64,000 bases of DNA from DATARN01 sp963851105 (GCA_963851105.1 CAWKNP010000007.1:124001-188000); one strand, 5' to 3'. Positions 54,660 to 63,679 are shown, numbered from the stretch's first letter. Notes: generated from the sequence alone by a model not told the origin. A program made the numbers and translations.

Positions 54660-54866
54660 CTACGAGCGAATGCGTCGGGTTCGGTGGCGTGCGATGGTGA
54701 CCACGCTGCCAATGACCAGGAAGAGGCCGCAGGCAACGAAGCTCCACCAGAAGATCCGGCCGATTACGAGGCGCACCCCATGCCCTCTGTCGCCCATGAC
54801 GGCGGCGACAATGAACAACACGAGAGTGACGCCGGCGAGGCGGCCGAGCGACTTGCGGGTGATCAT
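54660..54866 (-). CDS. small two-helix membrane protein
   Basis: The 68-residue protein has two hydrophobic segments (about residues 10-26 and 37-58) with a short charged loop (GDRGHGVRLVIGR) and a basic C-terminal tail. AGGAG precedes the ATG at 54866. It is divergent from the sensor kinase gene at 54972. Function unknown. Confidence 0.6.
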   Translation of the reverse strand: MITRKSLGRLAGVTLVLFIVAAVMGDRGHGVRLVIGRIFWWSFVACGLFLVIGSVVTIARHRTRRIRS

Positions 54867-54971
54867 GGCGTGGCTCCTGTGATTGATGGGACTCTTCCAC
54901 GGTAAAGTTCGGGGGCGCTCGGCGCATCTGCCGTCCGGCCGATTTTTCCATCTGTCGTAAGGCAGAGGCGC

Positions 54972-56154
54972 ATGCGCGAGCGCGGCGTTAGGTTTGCAGC
55001 GATGCGATGGCTGAGGCTGGAGACCCGGGGTCGTGAGCTTCTCCTTGCCGTCGCCATGACTGTCGCGGTCGAGTTCGAGCTGGTCTTGTCGGGTCGCGTC
55101 GACACCGTTGGACAAGTCGCTGCTGCGCTGTTGATCACCGCCCCGCTCGCGGTGAGGTTCCGTTGGCCGCTTCCGGCGTTGTCAGCGGTGGTCGGTGGGT
55201 TGGTGCTCGTGGGGGCACTCGACGGCCACCCGTTGTCGGGCAGCGGACTGCCAGCCGTCGCCGTCCTCTTAGCCCTCTACGGCCTGGGTTCGCGCGCCGG
55301 CGCAGTCCGCTTGGCGCTCGGGGCGTGCCTCTCGCCGGCGGCCCTGTTCGCGGCGTTCCGGCTCAGTGGCGCCGATGTGGGTACCAGTTTGGCGGTACCC
55401 GTGCTGCTCACAGGCGTCGGATTGGTGGTTGGCCGTGCGCTGGGCGTCTTACGCTTCGAGGCGGATGAATTCGCTGAGCGCGAGGCTCGCCTTCATCGTG
55501 AGCGCGACGAACGAGCAGCGCGTCGCGGTCGCTGAGGAGCGCCGGCGAATCGCCCGTGAGCTCCATGATGTCATCGGGCACAGCATCAGTGTCATGGGCG
55601 TACAGGCGGGCGCGGTACGAAGCGTGTTGCGCGACGATCAGGTGCGTGAGCGTGAAGCGCTCCTGGCAGTGGAGCGCGCCGGACGCCAGGCAGTCGGCGA
55701 GATGCACCGGTTGATTGGCCTTCTCCGAGCCGCCGACGAGACCCTCGACGGTCCCGCCCCGTCGTTGAGTCAGGTCGAGCAGCTTGTCGCCGACATGCGA
55801 AACGCCGGGCTTACCGTGACGCTGAGCGTTCACGGCGATACGCATTCGCTTCCCCCGGGTGCGGATCTGGCGGGGTACCGCATCGTCCAAGAGGCGCTCA
55901 CCAACGTGCTGAAGCACGCCCCCGGGGCGAGCGTCGAGACCCGGGTGTGCTGCACCGAACAAGAGCTTGTCATCGACGTGGTCGACGACGGCGGCGGCGG
56001 GAACAGTTCCCGGGCCGGCTCCCAAAACTCGTCCGCCCACGGATTGCTCGGCATGCGCGAACGCGTTGCGCTGTACGGCGGCGAACTCGTCACCGGGCCT
56101 CGCCCGGGCCGGGGATTCGCGATTCGTGCTCGCATCCCAATCGAGGTCCTCTGA
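54972..56154 (+). pseudogene. NarL-type sensor kinase split by one-base frameshift
   Basis: The upstream frame (54972 to about 55520) encodes membrane helices ending LHRERDERAA; the next frame, offset by +1, continues VAVAEERRRIARELHDVIGHSISVM with the histidine, then YRIVQEALTNVLKHA and GLLGMRERVALYGG. Deleting one base near 55520 fuses them into a 393-residue kinase with all ATP-binding motifs. As written, translation stops at a TGA (55533-55535). It may be a sequence error, recent pseudogene or a re-initiating pair. TGATG couples its end to the response regulator. Confidence 0.8.
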
Positions 56155-56831
56155 TGGCGATCCGGGTCCTGCTGGCCGACGATGAGGCCATGGTCAGATC
56201 TGGGTTCGCGATGATCCTCGACGCCCAGCCAGACATCGACGTGGTTGGGGAGGCGGATGACGGGAAGCGCGCAGTCGCCGAGACCGCCCGCCTCGGCCCA
56301 GACGTGGTGGTCATGGACATTCAGATGCCAAGGCTCGACGGGATCTCGGCGACCGCCGCCATCGCAGGGGGGGCAAACCCAGCACGGGTGCTCGTAGTGA
56401 CGACCTTCGACATCGAGGACTATGTCTACGAGGCCCTGCGGGCCGGGGCCAGCGGCTTCCTACTGAAGAACTCACCGCCTGAAGAACTCGTGCGGGCGGT
56501 ACGAGTGGTGGCCGCAGGAGAATCGCTCCTGGCACCACGGGTCACCACCCGTTTGATCGAAGCGTTCTGCCAACAGGCCTCCCGGCGGGCGCCCCCCCAG
56601 ACGCTCAAGCAGCTCACCGCCCGAGAATACGAGGTCCTAACGTTCGTCGCGCAAGGTTTGTCCAACAGCGAGATCGCCGAGCGACTAGTAGTCGGCCTGG
56701 GGACGGTCCGGACCCACGTCGCTCACATCCTCATGAAACTCCACCTCCGAGACCGAGTCCAAGCCGTAGTACTGGCCTACGAGTCAGGCATCGTCGCCCC
56801 CGGCCAGACAGGCGAGCGCCAGCCCAGATAA
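56154..56831 (+). CDS. NarL/LuxR-family response regulator
   Basis: The 225-residue regulator has DDEAMVRSG, VVVMDIQMPRLDG (phosphoacceptor about residue 55), GFLLKNS and a LuxR HTH (LTAREYEVLTFVAQGLSNSEIAERL). Its start overlaps the kinase stop as TGATG. It completes the third two-component operon of this region. If the kinase is truly broken, this regulator would be an orphan. Confidence 0.95.
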   Translation: MAIRVLLADDEAMVRSGFAMILDAQPDIDVVGEADDGKRAVAETARLGPDVVVMDIQMPRLDGISATAAIAGGANPARVLVVTTFDIEDYVYEALRAGASGFLLKNSPPEELVRAVRVVAAGESLLAPRVTTRLIEAFCQQASRRAPPQTLKQLTAREYEVLTFVAQGLSNSEIAERLVVGLGTVRTHVAHILMKLHLRDRVQAVVLAYESGIVAPGQTGERQPR

Positions 56832-57102
56832 CGACCCACCTCAAAGGCGAGCGACTTCCGCGGCCATTCCTAGGACGAAGCCAGTCGAAGGATGTTCGAG
56901 CAGCGCGGAACATGATCGGCCGCAACGAACGCGTCCCCACGCGCGGGATCGGTCATCGCCTGGGGTGCCCCCCCTCAACGTCCATTCGGCCTGGCTGGCC
57001 GAGCAGCACGTCAAAAGTTGAGGTGGCCGCCGCGTTACGCGGTGGGCAGATCCAGCACGAGCGCAAGTCTGCGACTTTGCCTAGTGGTATGGTGCCTGGT
57101 CG

Positions 57103-58602
57103 GTGAGAGTCTCAGGCCGATCTTGGGCTGCGAGAACTGGGAGTAGGGGGACAGGCCCGGACCGGTTGGCCGCCTTATTGGCATGCCTGGTCTTGGTACT
57201 GGGCGGGACGGCAGCGACGGTTCAGGTGATGGGAGCGGCCGCCGCGAATGCGACGACAGCGCCGCCGCGTCCCTTTACGGTCCACGTTCCCCCAGGCTAT
57301 TCGTCCGCCTCGCCGGCTCCACTTCTAGTCATGCTCCACGGCTACGGAGCGAGCGGTACGACCGAAGAGGCCTATCTCAGTTTGACGTCTGCGACTGACG
57401 CTCACGGGATGCTCTATGTCTACCCCGACGGAACAGTCGATGCCAACGGGAACCGGTTCTGGAACGCAACAAACGCCTGCTGTGATCTGTTCGGTTCGGG
57501 AGTTAATGACTCTTCCTACCTGGCAGGCCTTATCGGCCAAGTCCGAACCCAGTTCAATGTCGACGCCCACCGCATTTTCGTTGTCGGGCATTCCAACGGG
57601 GGCTTCATGGCCTATCGCATGGCCTGTGACCACGCGGACGTGGTGGCAGCCGTGGTGAGTTTCGAAGGGGCCACCTACGCCGATAGCTCCCAGTGCAAGC
57701 CGATCGAACCAGTTGCGACCCTCGAGATCCACGGGACCGCCGACCAAACAATCACCTACAACGGCGGGACCACTAGCTTGGGCGCTTATCCCAGCGCACC
57801 TATCACGGCGCAGACATGGGCGGCCTACGACGGATGTTCCCCCGCCCCGGACAATCCTGCGCCGGCCCCGCATCCGATCGAGCAGGGGCTGCCCCCCGCG
57901 ACTGTCACGGCGTATTCGTCGGGCTGCGCGCCCGGCGGTCACTCCGAGTTGTGGACCCAAACCAATGGCACTCATATACCTAGCCTGGACCCGACGTTCC
58001 AGGAACAAGTCATTCAGTTTCTTCTCTCTCACCCCAAAGCCTCGGTCCTGCCCCCCCCTACCACCACCACCACCACAGTGCCGCCGACCACAACAGTGCC
58101 CCCGGCCACCACCACCACGACCTCGACGACCAATCCACCGGCGACGACAACTACCACGGTTGCGCCGTCCGGTTGCACCCGGACCGTCACCGGTCGTTAT
58201 ACGGGCGGGCTAGTGGTAGCGAGAGGTACGACCTGCATTGTTAACGCCCAGATCCAGGGTTCCGTTATCGTGCAGCACGGCGCGGCTATCGTGATCGAGA
58301 ACTCCACGATATCCGGTTCGGTAACCGCTAACAACGCCACCTCTGCCCGGATATGCGGTAGCGCCACCGCCGGCTCGATCACCATCAACGGTTCTACCGG
58401 CTTTGTCCTCGTAGGAGACACAGGCGACGACCAATGCGCCCCCAACTCCATTGGTGGGGCCCTGAACCTGCAGGGAAACACCGCCGGTGCGGAGGCGATT
58501 GGCAACGCCGTCAGCGGTGCGGCCACCAACACCGCCGAGTCCGGCCACGGCCCCTTCCTCGAGGACACCGCCCCGAGGTCGGCGGAACACCACCTCCAGT
58601 AG
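57103..58602 (+). CDS. secreted PHB-depolymerase/feruloyl-esterase-like hydrolase with beta-repeat tail
   Basis: The 499-residue exported enzyme has a signal peptide (LAALLACLVLVLGG), an alpha/beta hydrolase domain (LLVMLHGYGASG; nucleophile in VVGHSNGGF near residue 163; Asp in IHGTADQT; His in PGGHSELW), a Thr/Pro linker (about 320-355) and a C-terminal repeat domain with VVARGTTCIVNAQIQGSVIV and GSVTAN, GSATAGSI-type repeats that look like a bactofilin-like or beta-helical surface domain. LpqC-type esterases share the catalytic part. Starts at GTG 57103. Confidence 0.85.
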   Translation: MRVSGRSWAARTGSRGTGPDRLAALLACLVLVLGGTAATVQVMGAAAANATTAPPRPFTVHVPPGYSSASPAPLLVMLHGYGASGTTEEAYLSLTSATDAHGMLYVYPDGTVDANGNRFWNATNACCDLFGSGVNDSSYLAGLIGQVRTQFNVDAHRIFVVGHSNGGFMAYRMACDHADVVAAVVSFEGATYADSSQCKPIEPVATLEIHGTADQTITYNGGTTSLGAYPSAPITAQTWAAYDGCSPAPDNPAPAPHPIEQGLPPATVTAYSSGCAPGGHSELWTQTNGTHIPSLDPTFQEQVIQFLLSHPKASVLPPPTTTTTTVPPTTTVPPATTTTTSTTNPPATTTTTVAPSGCTRTVTGRYTGGLVVARGTTCIVNAQIQGSVIVQHGAAIVIENSTISGSVTANNATSARICGSATAGSITINGSTGFVLVGDTGDDQCAPNSIGGALNLQGNTAGAEAIGNAVSGAATNTAESGHGPFLEDTAPRSAEHHLQ

Positions 58603-58778
58603 AACGCCTGGCGGCAGCCCGGCGTGTGCAGGCACAACAGCCGAGCTTCGTCGGCGCCGGAAATCCTAAACGCGTGAGGGACACCTCGGGGAGCGCTGGC
58701 AACGCCGCTAGCGGTGACGGTTTGCTCTTCCCCGTCGAGGTGCATGAGGATCTCGCCAGCCGGCCGATCATCGTCTCG
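58596..58778 (-). pseudogene. cupin-domain fragment
   Basis: In the same frame as, and directly after, the stop codon of the downstream-oriented gene at 58779, the sequence encodes PAGEILMHLDGEEQTVTAS and GVPHAFRISG, ARLLCLHTPGC and RQAFYW, the typical second half of a small cupin barrel. The N-terminal half is missing and the C-terminus is lost into the overlapping esterase gene. It looks like a recombination scar. Confidence 0.6.
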
Positions 58779-59261
58779 TTAGAGCTTGAGGAGATATACG
58801 GGGGCGACGGCCGTCAATACCGCGAGGAACTGCAGCAGGACAACGCGCGCGGTTCTCAGGGGCGCAGTCCGCAACCATCGGACGGCAAACCACGCGATGA
58901 CCGGCACCTGGCCTGCCATCAAAAGCTGCCACAGATGCGTCGCTGTTCCTTCGTCAGGTTGGCGCGCAGGGCCATGCATCGCGATGTAGCTGAGAACGAC
59001 GGCGAGAGCGGCTGCCGACATCACGATCGGAATCAGCGCGCTCGGGCGTCGCAGGGTTGGCCCGCGCAATTGTGCGCCTCCTGCTGTTTGCATGGAGGAG
59101 CCGAAGATCTCGGGATGAAGATGCGCGTCGACTGCGCCGCGAATGAGATCGAAGGCGATCGCGAACGACAGTCGCTGATCGCCGACCAGTTCTTCGAGTT
59201 CGTCGCCGTAGCGAAGCCGCCAAGCCCGGGGATACAGCGCCACGAGGTAGCGGGTCTTCAT
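58779..59261 (-). CDS. PadR-associated membrane protein
   Basis: The 160-residue protein begins RYLVALYPRAWRLRYGDELEEL, a motif common in actinobacterial genes paired with PadR regulators, and has three or so hydrophobic helices (IPIVMSAAALAVVLSYIAM, WQLLMAGQVPVIAWFAVRW, VVLLQFLAVLTAVAPVYLL). It overlaps the padR-like gene by ATGA. Function is unknown; it may be an envelope sensor or a target of the regulator. Confidence 0.8.
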   Translation of the reverse strand: MKTRYLVALYPRAWRLRYGDELEELVGDQRLSFAIAFDLIRGAVDAHLHPEIFGSSMQTAGGAQLRGPTLRRPSALIPIVMSAAALAVVLSYIAMHGPARQPDEGTATHLWQLLMAGQVPVIAWFAVRWLRTAPLRTARVVLLQFLAVLTAVAPVYLLKL

Positions 59262-59563
59262 TGCGCAGCCAGTCGAAGCGACGCGTTTGCCGCGACCTTC
59301 TTGAGGATCTCGACGGTGTCCGCCAACGCATCGGTGCCGGAGCCGGTCAGGCGATAGGGCCGTCGGGTGGCGTTCGCCTCCGTGGCAGCGATATAACCCG
59401 CCGCCTCTAGACGAGCGATCACCCCGTAGAGGCTCCCGGGGCCGAGACGTCTGCCAGACAGACTCTCGATGTCTTGCTGGATCGCGTATCCGTGCTTCGG
59501 ACCGCCCGCCAGGCTGGTGAGGACCAGGACGGCCTCAGCCGAGAGCTTTGTCGGAGCGCCCAC
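59258..59563 (-). CDS. PadR-family transcriptional regulator
   Basis: The 101-residue winged-helix repressor has VLVLTSLAGGPKHGYAIQQDI, RLGPGSLYGVIARLEAAGYI and RRPYRLTGSGTDAL, standard for PadR-s1 (short) proteins. The GTG at 59563 lies 12 bases from the perfect palindrome TACTACGCGGCGCGTAGTA, which is likely its operator. It leads a two-gene operon with the membrane protein. Confidence 0.93.
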   Translation of the reverse strand: MGAPTKLSAEAVLVLTSLAGGPKHGYAIQQDIESLSGRRLGPGSLYGVIARLEAAGYIAATEANATRRPYRLTGSGTDALADTVEILKKVAANASLRLAAQ

Positions 59564-59574
59564 AGAGACGAGGG

Positions 59575-59593
59575 TACTACGCGGCGCGTAGTA
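59575..59593. promoter_or_regulatory. perfect 19-bp palindrome, PadR operator candidate
   Basis: TACTACGCG-G-CGCGTAGTA sits 12 bases upstream of the padR-like start and fits autoregulation by a PadR dimer. The TAC...GTA ends resemble known PadR-type sites. Confidence 0.7.
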
Positions 59594-59596
59594 GGG

Positions 59597-60055
59597 TCAA
59601 GAACCACTCCGTGACTCGACGCAGCCGTACTGGTTCCATGTCGAAGGGACTGGACGTCTCCAAAGTGGGCTGATCTGCAGAGCTATGCGACCGAGCAGAT
59701 TGCCCGCAGTGGGCTCTCCGTTAGTCGCGGCGATCGACCAGCCCACCACCCGACGGCTGAAAGCATCGAGGACCACCGCCAGGTACACCTTGCCCTCGGC
59801 GGTGGGTGCTCGGTGACATCCATGCACCACTTCAAGCCGACCGAGCCGGACCGGCTGTTCAGCAGCTCTAGCCCGCGCTCGGCTAACACGTTCCACACCG
59901 GCTTCCAGTACTGGGCCGTCGACTCCATGACGACCAGTCCCACCTGGTTGGAGGTGAGCCAATCCGCCCTAGAAGAATCTCGTTCTAGAGCTCGGCCACG
60001 CGCAGCTTGCGGCGCAACTCGACCACCTCGGCCCGCTCCCGGGCCAGCTCAACAG
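59597..60055 (-). pseudogene. IS3-family transposase remnant (OrfB core and OrfA end)
   Basis: The minus strand encodes TAEGKVYLAVVLDAFSRRVV, the second catalytic aspartate region of an IS3-type DDE transposase; the preceding DVTEH appears in a shifted frame. The final glutamate region is missing. Upstream, near 60000-60050, an OrfA end ELARERAEVVELRRKLRVAE runs into a TAG. Frameshifts and deletions make the element inactive. Confidence 0.75.
60052..60055. repeat. left 4-bp target duplication of the IS21 element (ACAG)
   Basis: ACAG directly precedes TGCTGCGGATC at the left end of the element; an identical ACAG follows the right end at 62503. Confidence 0.75.
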
Positions 60056-60061
60056 TGCTGC

Positions 60062-60104
60062 GGATCGCTGAAATTCCCCACTGTCGATCACCGAAATTCC
60101 CCAG
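60062..60104 (+). repeat. IS21 left terminal inverted repeat
   Basis: The repeat contains two copies of GAAATTCCCCA separated by about 20 bases, matching the reverse complement of 62453-62496. Confidence 0.8.
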
Positions 60105-60185
60105 TTGGTCCTTGAGGGTCGGTGGGCTTGGTGTGAGTCTATGGGTGTGTCAGGGGCGACCTCCGTTGCCCGGCTGGTGGCCGGG

Positions 60186-60974
60186 TCATGGGGTGGTGAT
60201 GGCCCGGCGGGTTGCTTCGGCGCGGGCCCGGTGGGAGCGCATCCGGTAGCTGTCGCCGTTGATGTTGAGGACCACCGATCTATGGAGTAACCGGTCGAGC
60301 ATCGCGGAGGCGATCATGGGATCGTCATTGAATACTTTCCCCCAGCTGGCGATCCCCAGATTCGTTGTTAGTGCGATGCTGCCTTTCAAATATCTTTGGG
60401 AGACGACTTGGAACAATGCGGCCGCGGCCTCGGCCGGCAACGGAAGATATCCGACCTCGTCGATTATCAATAATCGGGGTCCGGCGTAGAACCGCATGAC
60501 CGTCGCCCATCGTCCCTCGAGGGCGGCGCGGTGGCAGCGGGCGGCCAGGTCGGCCGCGGTGGTGTAGTAGGTGCGCATCCCTGCCGCCACCGCGGCGTGG
60601 CCCAGGCCGACGGCGAGCATGGTCTTGCCGACACCGGGCGGCCCGATCAAGAGCACGTTGGTGGCGTCTTCGACGAAGCGCAGGGTGGCCAGCTCGGCGA
60701 CGAGTTTGGGGTCGACCGAAGGTTGGGCGGAGAAGTCGAAGTCGGCCAGGGTGAACGGCGACGGCAGGGAAGCGAAGCGGGTCATGCTGACCTTGCGGCG
60801 TTCGTCGACCGCGGCCACCTCGACCGCCAGGAGTCGTTCCAGGAACGCCTGGTGCGACAGTTTCGCCTGGGCCGCGTGGTCGAGCTCGCCGGGCAGGGCC
60901 TCGGCCGCCGCGGTCATACGGAGGAACGCCAGATGGGCTCGCAGCTTCTGGTAGTCCGAGCCGACGGCGCTCAC
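60186..60974 (-). CDS. istB: IS21 transposition helper ATPase
   Basis: The 262-residue AAA+ ATPase has Walker A IGPPGVGKT near residue 107, Walker B LLIIDEVGYLP near 170 and the sensor NLGIASWGKVF. It assembles on target DNA and stimulates IstA. Its GTG overlaps the istA stop by GTGA. Full-length and intact. Confidence 0.95.
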   Translation of the reverse strand: MSAVGSDYQKLRAHLAFLRMTAAAEALPGELDHAAQAKLSHQAFLERLLAVEVAAVDERRKVSMTRFASLPSPFTLADFDFSAQPSVDPKLVAELATLRFVEDATNVLLIGPPGVGKTMLAVGLGHAAVAAGMRTYYTTAADLAARCHRAALEGRWATVMRFYAGPRLLIIDEVGYLPLPAEAAAALFQVVSQRYLKGSIALTTNLGIASWGKVFNDDPMIASAMLDRLLHRSVVLNINGDSYRMRSHRARAEATRRAITTP

Positions 60975-62350
60975 GCCGACACCTGCCCGCCGGGGACCTC
61001 TGTGCTGCCCGGGAAGGCCCGGGCCACGACGTCGGCCAGGGCGGCCAGGTCCACCGCCGGTTCCGCCCCGGCGGCTCCGAGGAGCTTGGCCCGCTCGACC
61101 AGCGCCGCTTGCCCGGGCGGCTTGTTCGCCTTGCGGTCACAGGGCCGGGCGGTGGAGAACTGGGAGAGCACCGCGGTCTCCAACGCGGCGCGATGCGCCG
61201 GGGTGCGCACCACCATTCCCGCCCCCGGCGGCGCCAGGCGATGGGCCACCAGCAGCACACCGCCAGGCGTGAAGACCTCCACTGTCGCTGTCCCCAGGCG
61301 GTGACGCAGCGTGAGCTCGACGCCGCCCAGGCCCGGGTTGACGGAGTAGCGGTTCCCCCTAAACGCCACCGTGGCCCGGTCATCGACCCGGTGGGCCTCT
61401 TCGATGGTGGCGGGGAACGGCACCGCCGGCAACGCCATCAACGCCTCGCCCTCGGCCAGCTCGCCCACCGTCGGCCACGTCGGGCGGACCCCGTCGATGA
61501 GGGTGCCCGGCTCGGCGTAGCGGCCCGGGGGTCGAAGCCGGGCGTCGCCCGTCGTCGCCCAGAACCGGTCCAGGGACACCTGGGCGGCCTCAGGTGTGGT
61601 GGCGGTCATGGTCCGCCACCACCGGCCGCACATGAACTTCACGCCGCACTCCACCGTCCCCTTCCGGTTCCCCCGCCGCGGCGGGCAGGGGACCACGATC
61701 GCCCCGTAATGCTTCGCCACGGGCACGAAACTGGCCTGGACATCGGCGCTGCCAGGCCGGATCACAGTGGCCAGACGGTCGGTCCGCCATTTCCGGGCCG
61801 TGCCTCCCAGGCGGCGCAGAACGCCGTCCAAAGCCTCGACCAGATGCGCCTGGTCCATCGAGACGGCCAACACCTCCCGGGTCCGCCCCGAGTACGCCAA
61901 CGTGCCCAGCAGCCCATAGCAGGTGCCGCCCCACGGGGCGTTACGCCGTTCCGCCCAATCCCATTGGATCTCCTCGCCCGCGGGATGGGCGATCTCGACG
62001 GTCTCACGGCCGGTCACCCCGGAGCACGCCTCACAATGGGGCCGCAAACCGGCCGCACGGACCTGACGCACAAACGTCGGATACGACTGGCCGTAACCGA
62101 GATCGACGACCTCGTCAAACAACGCCGACCCCCATAAATGCGGGTCATCGACGAACCGGGCCTTCACATATTCGGCGAACGGGCCCAAAGGGTCCGGCAC
62201 CGAAGACCGGCGGACGCCGGCAACCCTTTCACCGGTCAAATAGGACCGGACCGTCTTGCGGTCACGGTCGAGATGCCGGGCGATGGCCGAAATCGACCAA
62301 CCTCTCTTGAACAACGCATCTGCTTCCACGTCTTCGCTCCCTGACAACAT
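60971..62350 (-). CDS. istA: IS21 transposase
   Basis: The 459-residue DDE recombinase has an N-terminal HTH (SISAIARHLDRDRKTVRSYL), and the catalytic triad in IQWDWAE, a central WRTDRLATV and KGTVECGVKF. Start is the ATG at 62350. It cuts and joins the element ends. No frameshift or stop interrupts the gene, so the element may still move. Confidence 0.95.
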   Translation of the reverse strand: MLSGSEDVEADALFKRGWSISAIARHLDRDRKTVRSYLTGERVAGVRRSSVPDPLGPFAEYVKARFVDDPHLWGSALFDEVVDLGYGQSYPTFVRQVRAAGLRPHCEACSGVTGRETVEIAHPAGEEIQWDWAERRNAPWGGTCYGLLGTLAYSGRTREVLAVSMDQAHLVEALDGVLRRLGGTARKWRTDRLATVIRPGSADVQASFVPVAKHYGAIVVPCPPRRGNRKGTVECGVKFMCGRWWRTMTATTPEAAQVSLDRFWATTGDARLRPPGRYAEPGTLIDGVRPTWPTVGELAEGEALMALPAVPFPATIEEAHRVDDRATVAFRGNRYSVNPGLGGVELTLRHRLGTATVEVFTPGGVLLVAHRLAPPGAGMVVRTPAHRAALETAVLSQFSTARPCDRKANKPPGQAALVERAKLLGAAGAEPAVDLAALADVVARAFPGSTEVPGGQVSA

Positions 62351-62452
62351 GGGCTGGGACTCCTCGTGCTGATCGGCTGGAACCGTCAGCGTCGGGGAGT
62401 CCCCAACCGAACTGGTGGACCTCTCGCTTGCGGGGCCCACCAACCCTCAGGG

Positions 62453-62496
62453 CTGGGGAATTTCAGTGATCAAGTCTGGGGAGTCCCCGGTGATCC
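62453..62496 (-). repeat. IS21 right terminal inverted repeat
   Basis: Reverse complement begins GGATCACCGGGGACTCCCCA and contains CTGAAATTCCCCAG, pairing with the left repeat. Confidence 0.8.
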
Positions 62497-62502
62497 CTAC
62501 CA

Positions 62503-62543
62503 ACAGCTCGACGACGGAACTCCGGTGGATTAGGACGAGGCAT
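62503..62543 (-). pseudogene. IS3 OrfA 5' fragment and right ACAG duplication
   Basis: On the minus strand AAGGAGTCCTG precedes an ATG at 62543 encoding MPRPNPPEFRRRAV, the usual IS3 OrfA N-terminus. The frame is broken by the IS21 insertion; ACAG at 62503-62506 is the second target duplication. Rejoining with 60051 and below gives AVELARERAEVVEL. Confidence 0.75.
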
Positions 62544-63114
62544 CAGGACTCCTTCCCGAGGTGCTACCACCTCAGCGCAGGTGTCCGTCAAAGGGGATGC
62601 TCACTGCCACCTGGACGACCATAACGGGTCCCGGAGTTGACGCCTGAGGTGATCGAAATGTGATCGAGAGGACCACATATAGGTTCGGGCGGCGGGAGCC
62701 CGATGATCGGGCTCGGGTCACCAACGGGGGGCTTGCGTCGCGCACAATGGTGGCCCTGGACACCGAGGTTCGCCCTATGCATTCTCCCCATTGTCCAGGC
62801 GGAAATGCTTGCCGCGGCCGTCACCGATGACCGGCCTACCAGCGTTGGAGACGAATCCACCATCACCGCCGAGCTCAATCGAGCCGCCAGCGAAGTCGGG
62901 CGCGACCTCGCCGTTGTCGCACGCTGATCCATCGAGCCACGAGAAAACAGGACCTTCGCCGAGACGGTCGTTGGGTCGCATGCTTCCCGCCGGCGTCGCC
63001 TACCTCGGGCCCCTGGATAAGCCACACCGCATCGCCGAGTTGCCATCACGAGCACAGTCGCGACCGACACCGACCCGAGATAACGGCACCTCGAGGACAG
63101 GGGGCCGGTGGCGG
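62544..63114. other. region without a convincing gene
   Basis: The first 80 bases probably hold the IS3 end. A plus-strand frame ending at 62927 (DRPTSVGDESTITAELNRAA) has coding-like third positions and might be an orphan tail of a lost gene. The opposite strand is open too but Ser/Thr/Ala-rich, typical of antisense shadow. No complete gene is supported. Confidence 0.5.
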
Positions 63115-63675
63115 TCATGTTGGGATGCGGTAGCGGAGGTGTACGACGCCGTTGTCGAATCGGTGTTCGTCGAGGAGGTCGAGGTTGGTACGGATGCCCG
63201 CGGGCAGGGCCGGTTTGCCGCCGCCGACGATCATGGGCCAGACGAACAGCTGGTATTCGTCGACCAGGCCTGCTGCCATGGCCTGGGCGGCCAGATTGGC
63301 ACCGCCGATGGTGAGGTCGCTGGTGGCTGCGGCCTTCAGTTCGTGGATGGCGTCGGGAACGAAGTCGCGTTCGAGGCGGGTGGTCGTCGTCGACACGGCG
63401 GTCAGGGTCGTGGAGTAGACGACCTTGTCCGCTGCCTGCCAGACACTCGCGAATTCGCCATGGCGGTGGGACAACTTGGCGAGGGCAGGGTCGGTTTCCC
63501 AGACAGACATCGTCTCGTAGAGACGCCGTCCGTAGAGGAACGTGCTGAAGGATCTCAGCAGGACGGTCGTGGCTGCGAACACCTCGTCGTCGGGCTCGTA
63601 GAGGTCGAAGGCGCCATGTTCGTCCTCGATGTAGCCGTCGACGGATGCATTGGTGAGGTAGACGAGCTTGGCCAC
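63115..63675 (-). CDS. dihydrofolate reductase-family protein (RibD C-terminal-like)
   Basis: The 186-residue protein begins AKLVYLTNASVDGYIEDEHG and has FLYGRRLYETMSVWE near residue 50, KVVYSTTL, and the late LTIGGANLAAQAMAAGLVDEY and MIVGGGKP, all typical of the RibD-C/DHFR-like reductase family common in actinobacteria. It binds NADPH; the substrate is unknown. GTG at 63675 is four bases after the SRPBCC stop, so the two are in one operon. Confidence 0.9.
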   Translation of the reverse strand: MAKLVYLTNASVDGYIEDEHGAFDLYEPDDEVFAATTVLLRSFSTFLYGRRLYETMSVWETDPALAKLSHRHGEFASVWQAADKVVYSTTLTAVSTTTTRLERDFVPDAIHELKAAATSDLTIGGANLAAQAMAAGLVDEYQLFVWPMIVGGGKPALPAGIRTNLDLLDEHRFDNGVVHLRYRIPT

Positions 63676-63679
63676 GGCG

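Larger units (their letters stand above)
60056..62502 (-). mobile_element. IS21-family insertion sequence, apparently complete
   Basis: The 2447-bp element has 5'-TG...CA-3' ends, imperfect terminal inverted repeats of about 45 bp (both containing GATCAC-GAAATTCCCCAG or a close variant), istA and istB in one coupled operon, and ACAG duplicated at both ends. Removing it rejoins the OrfA frame of the surrounding IS3-type element, so the insertion point is exact. Confidence 0.9.
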
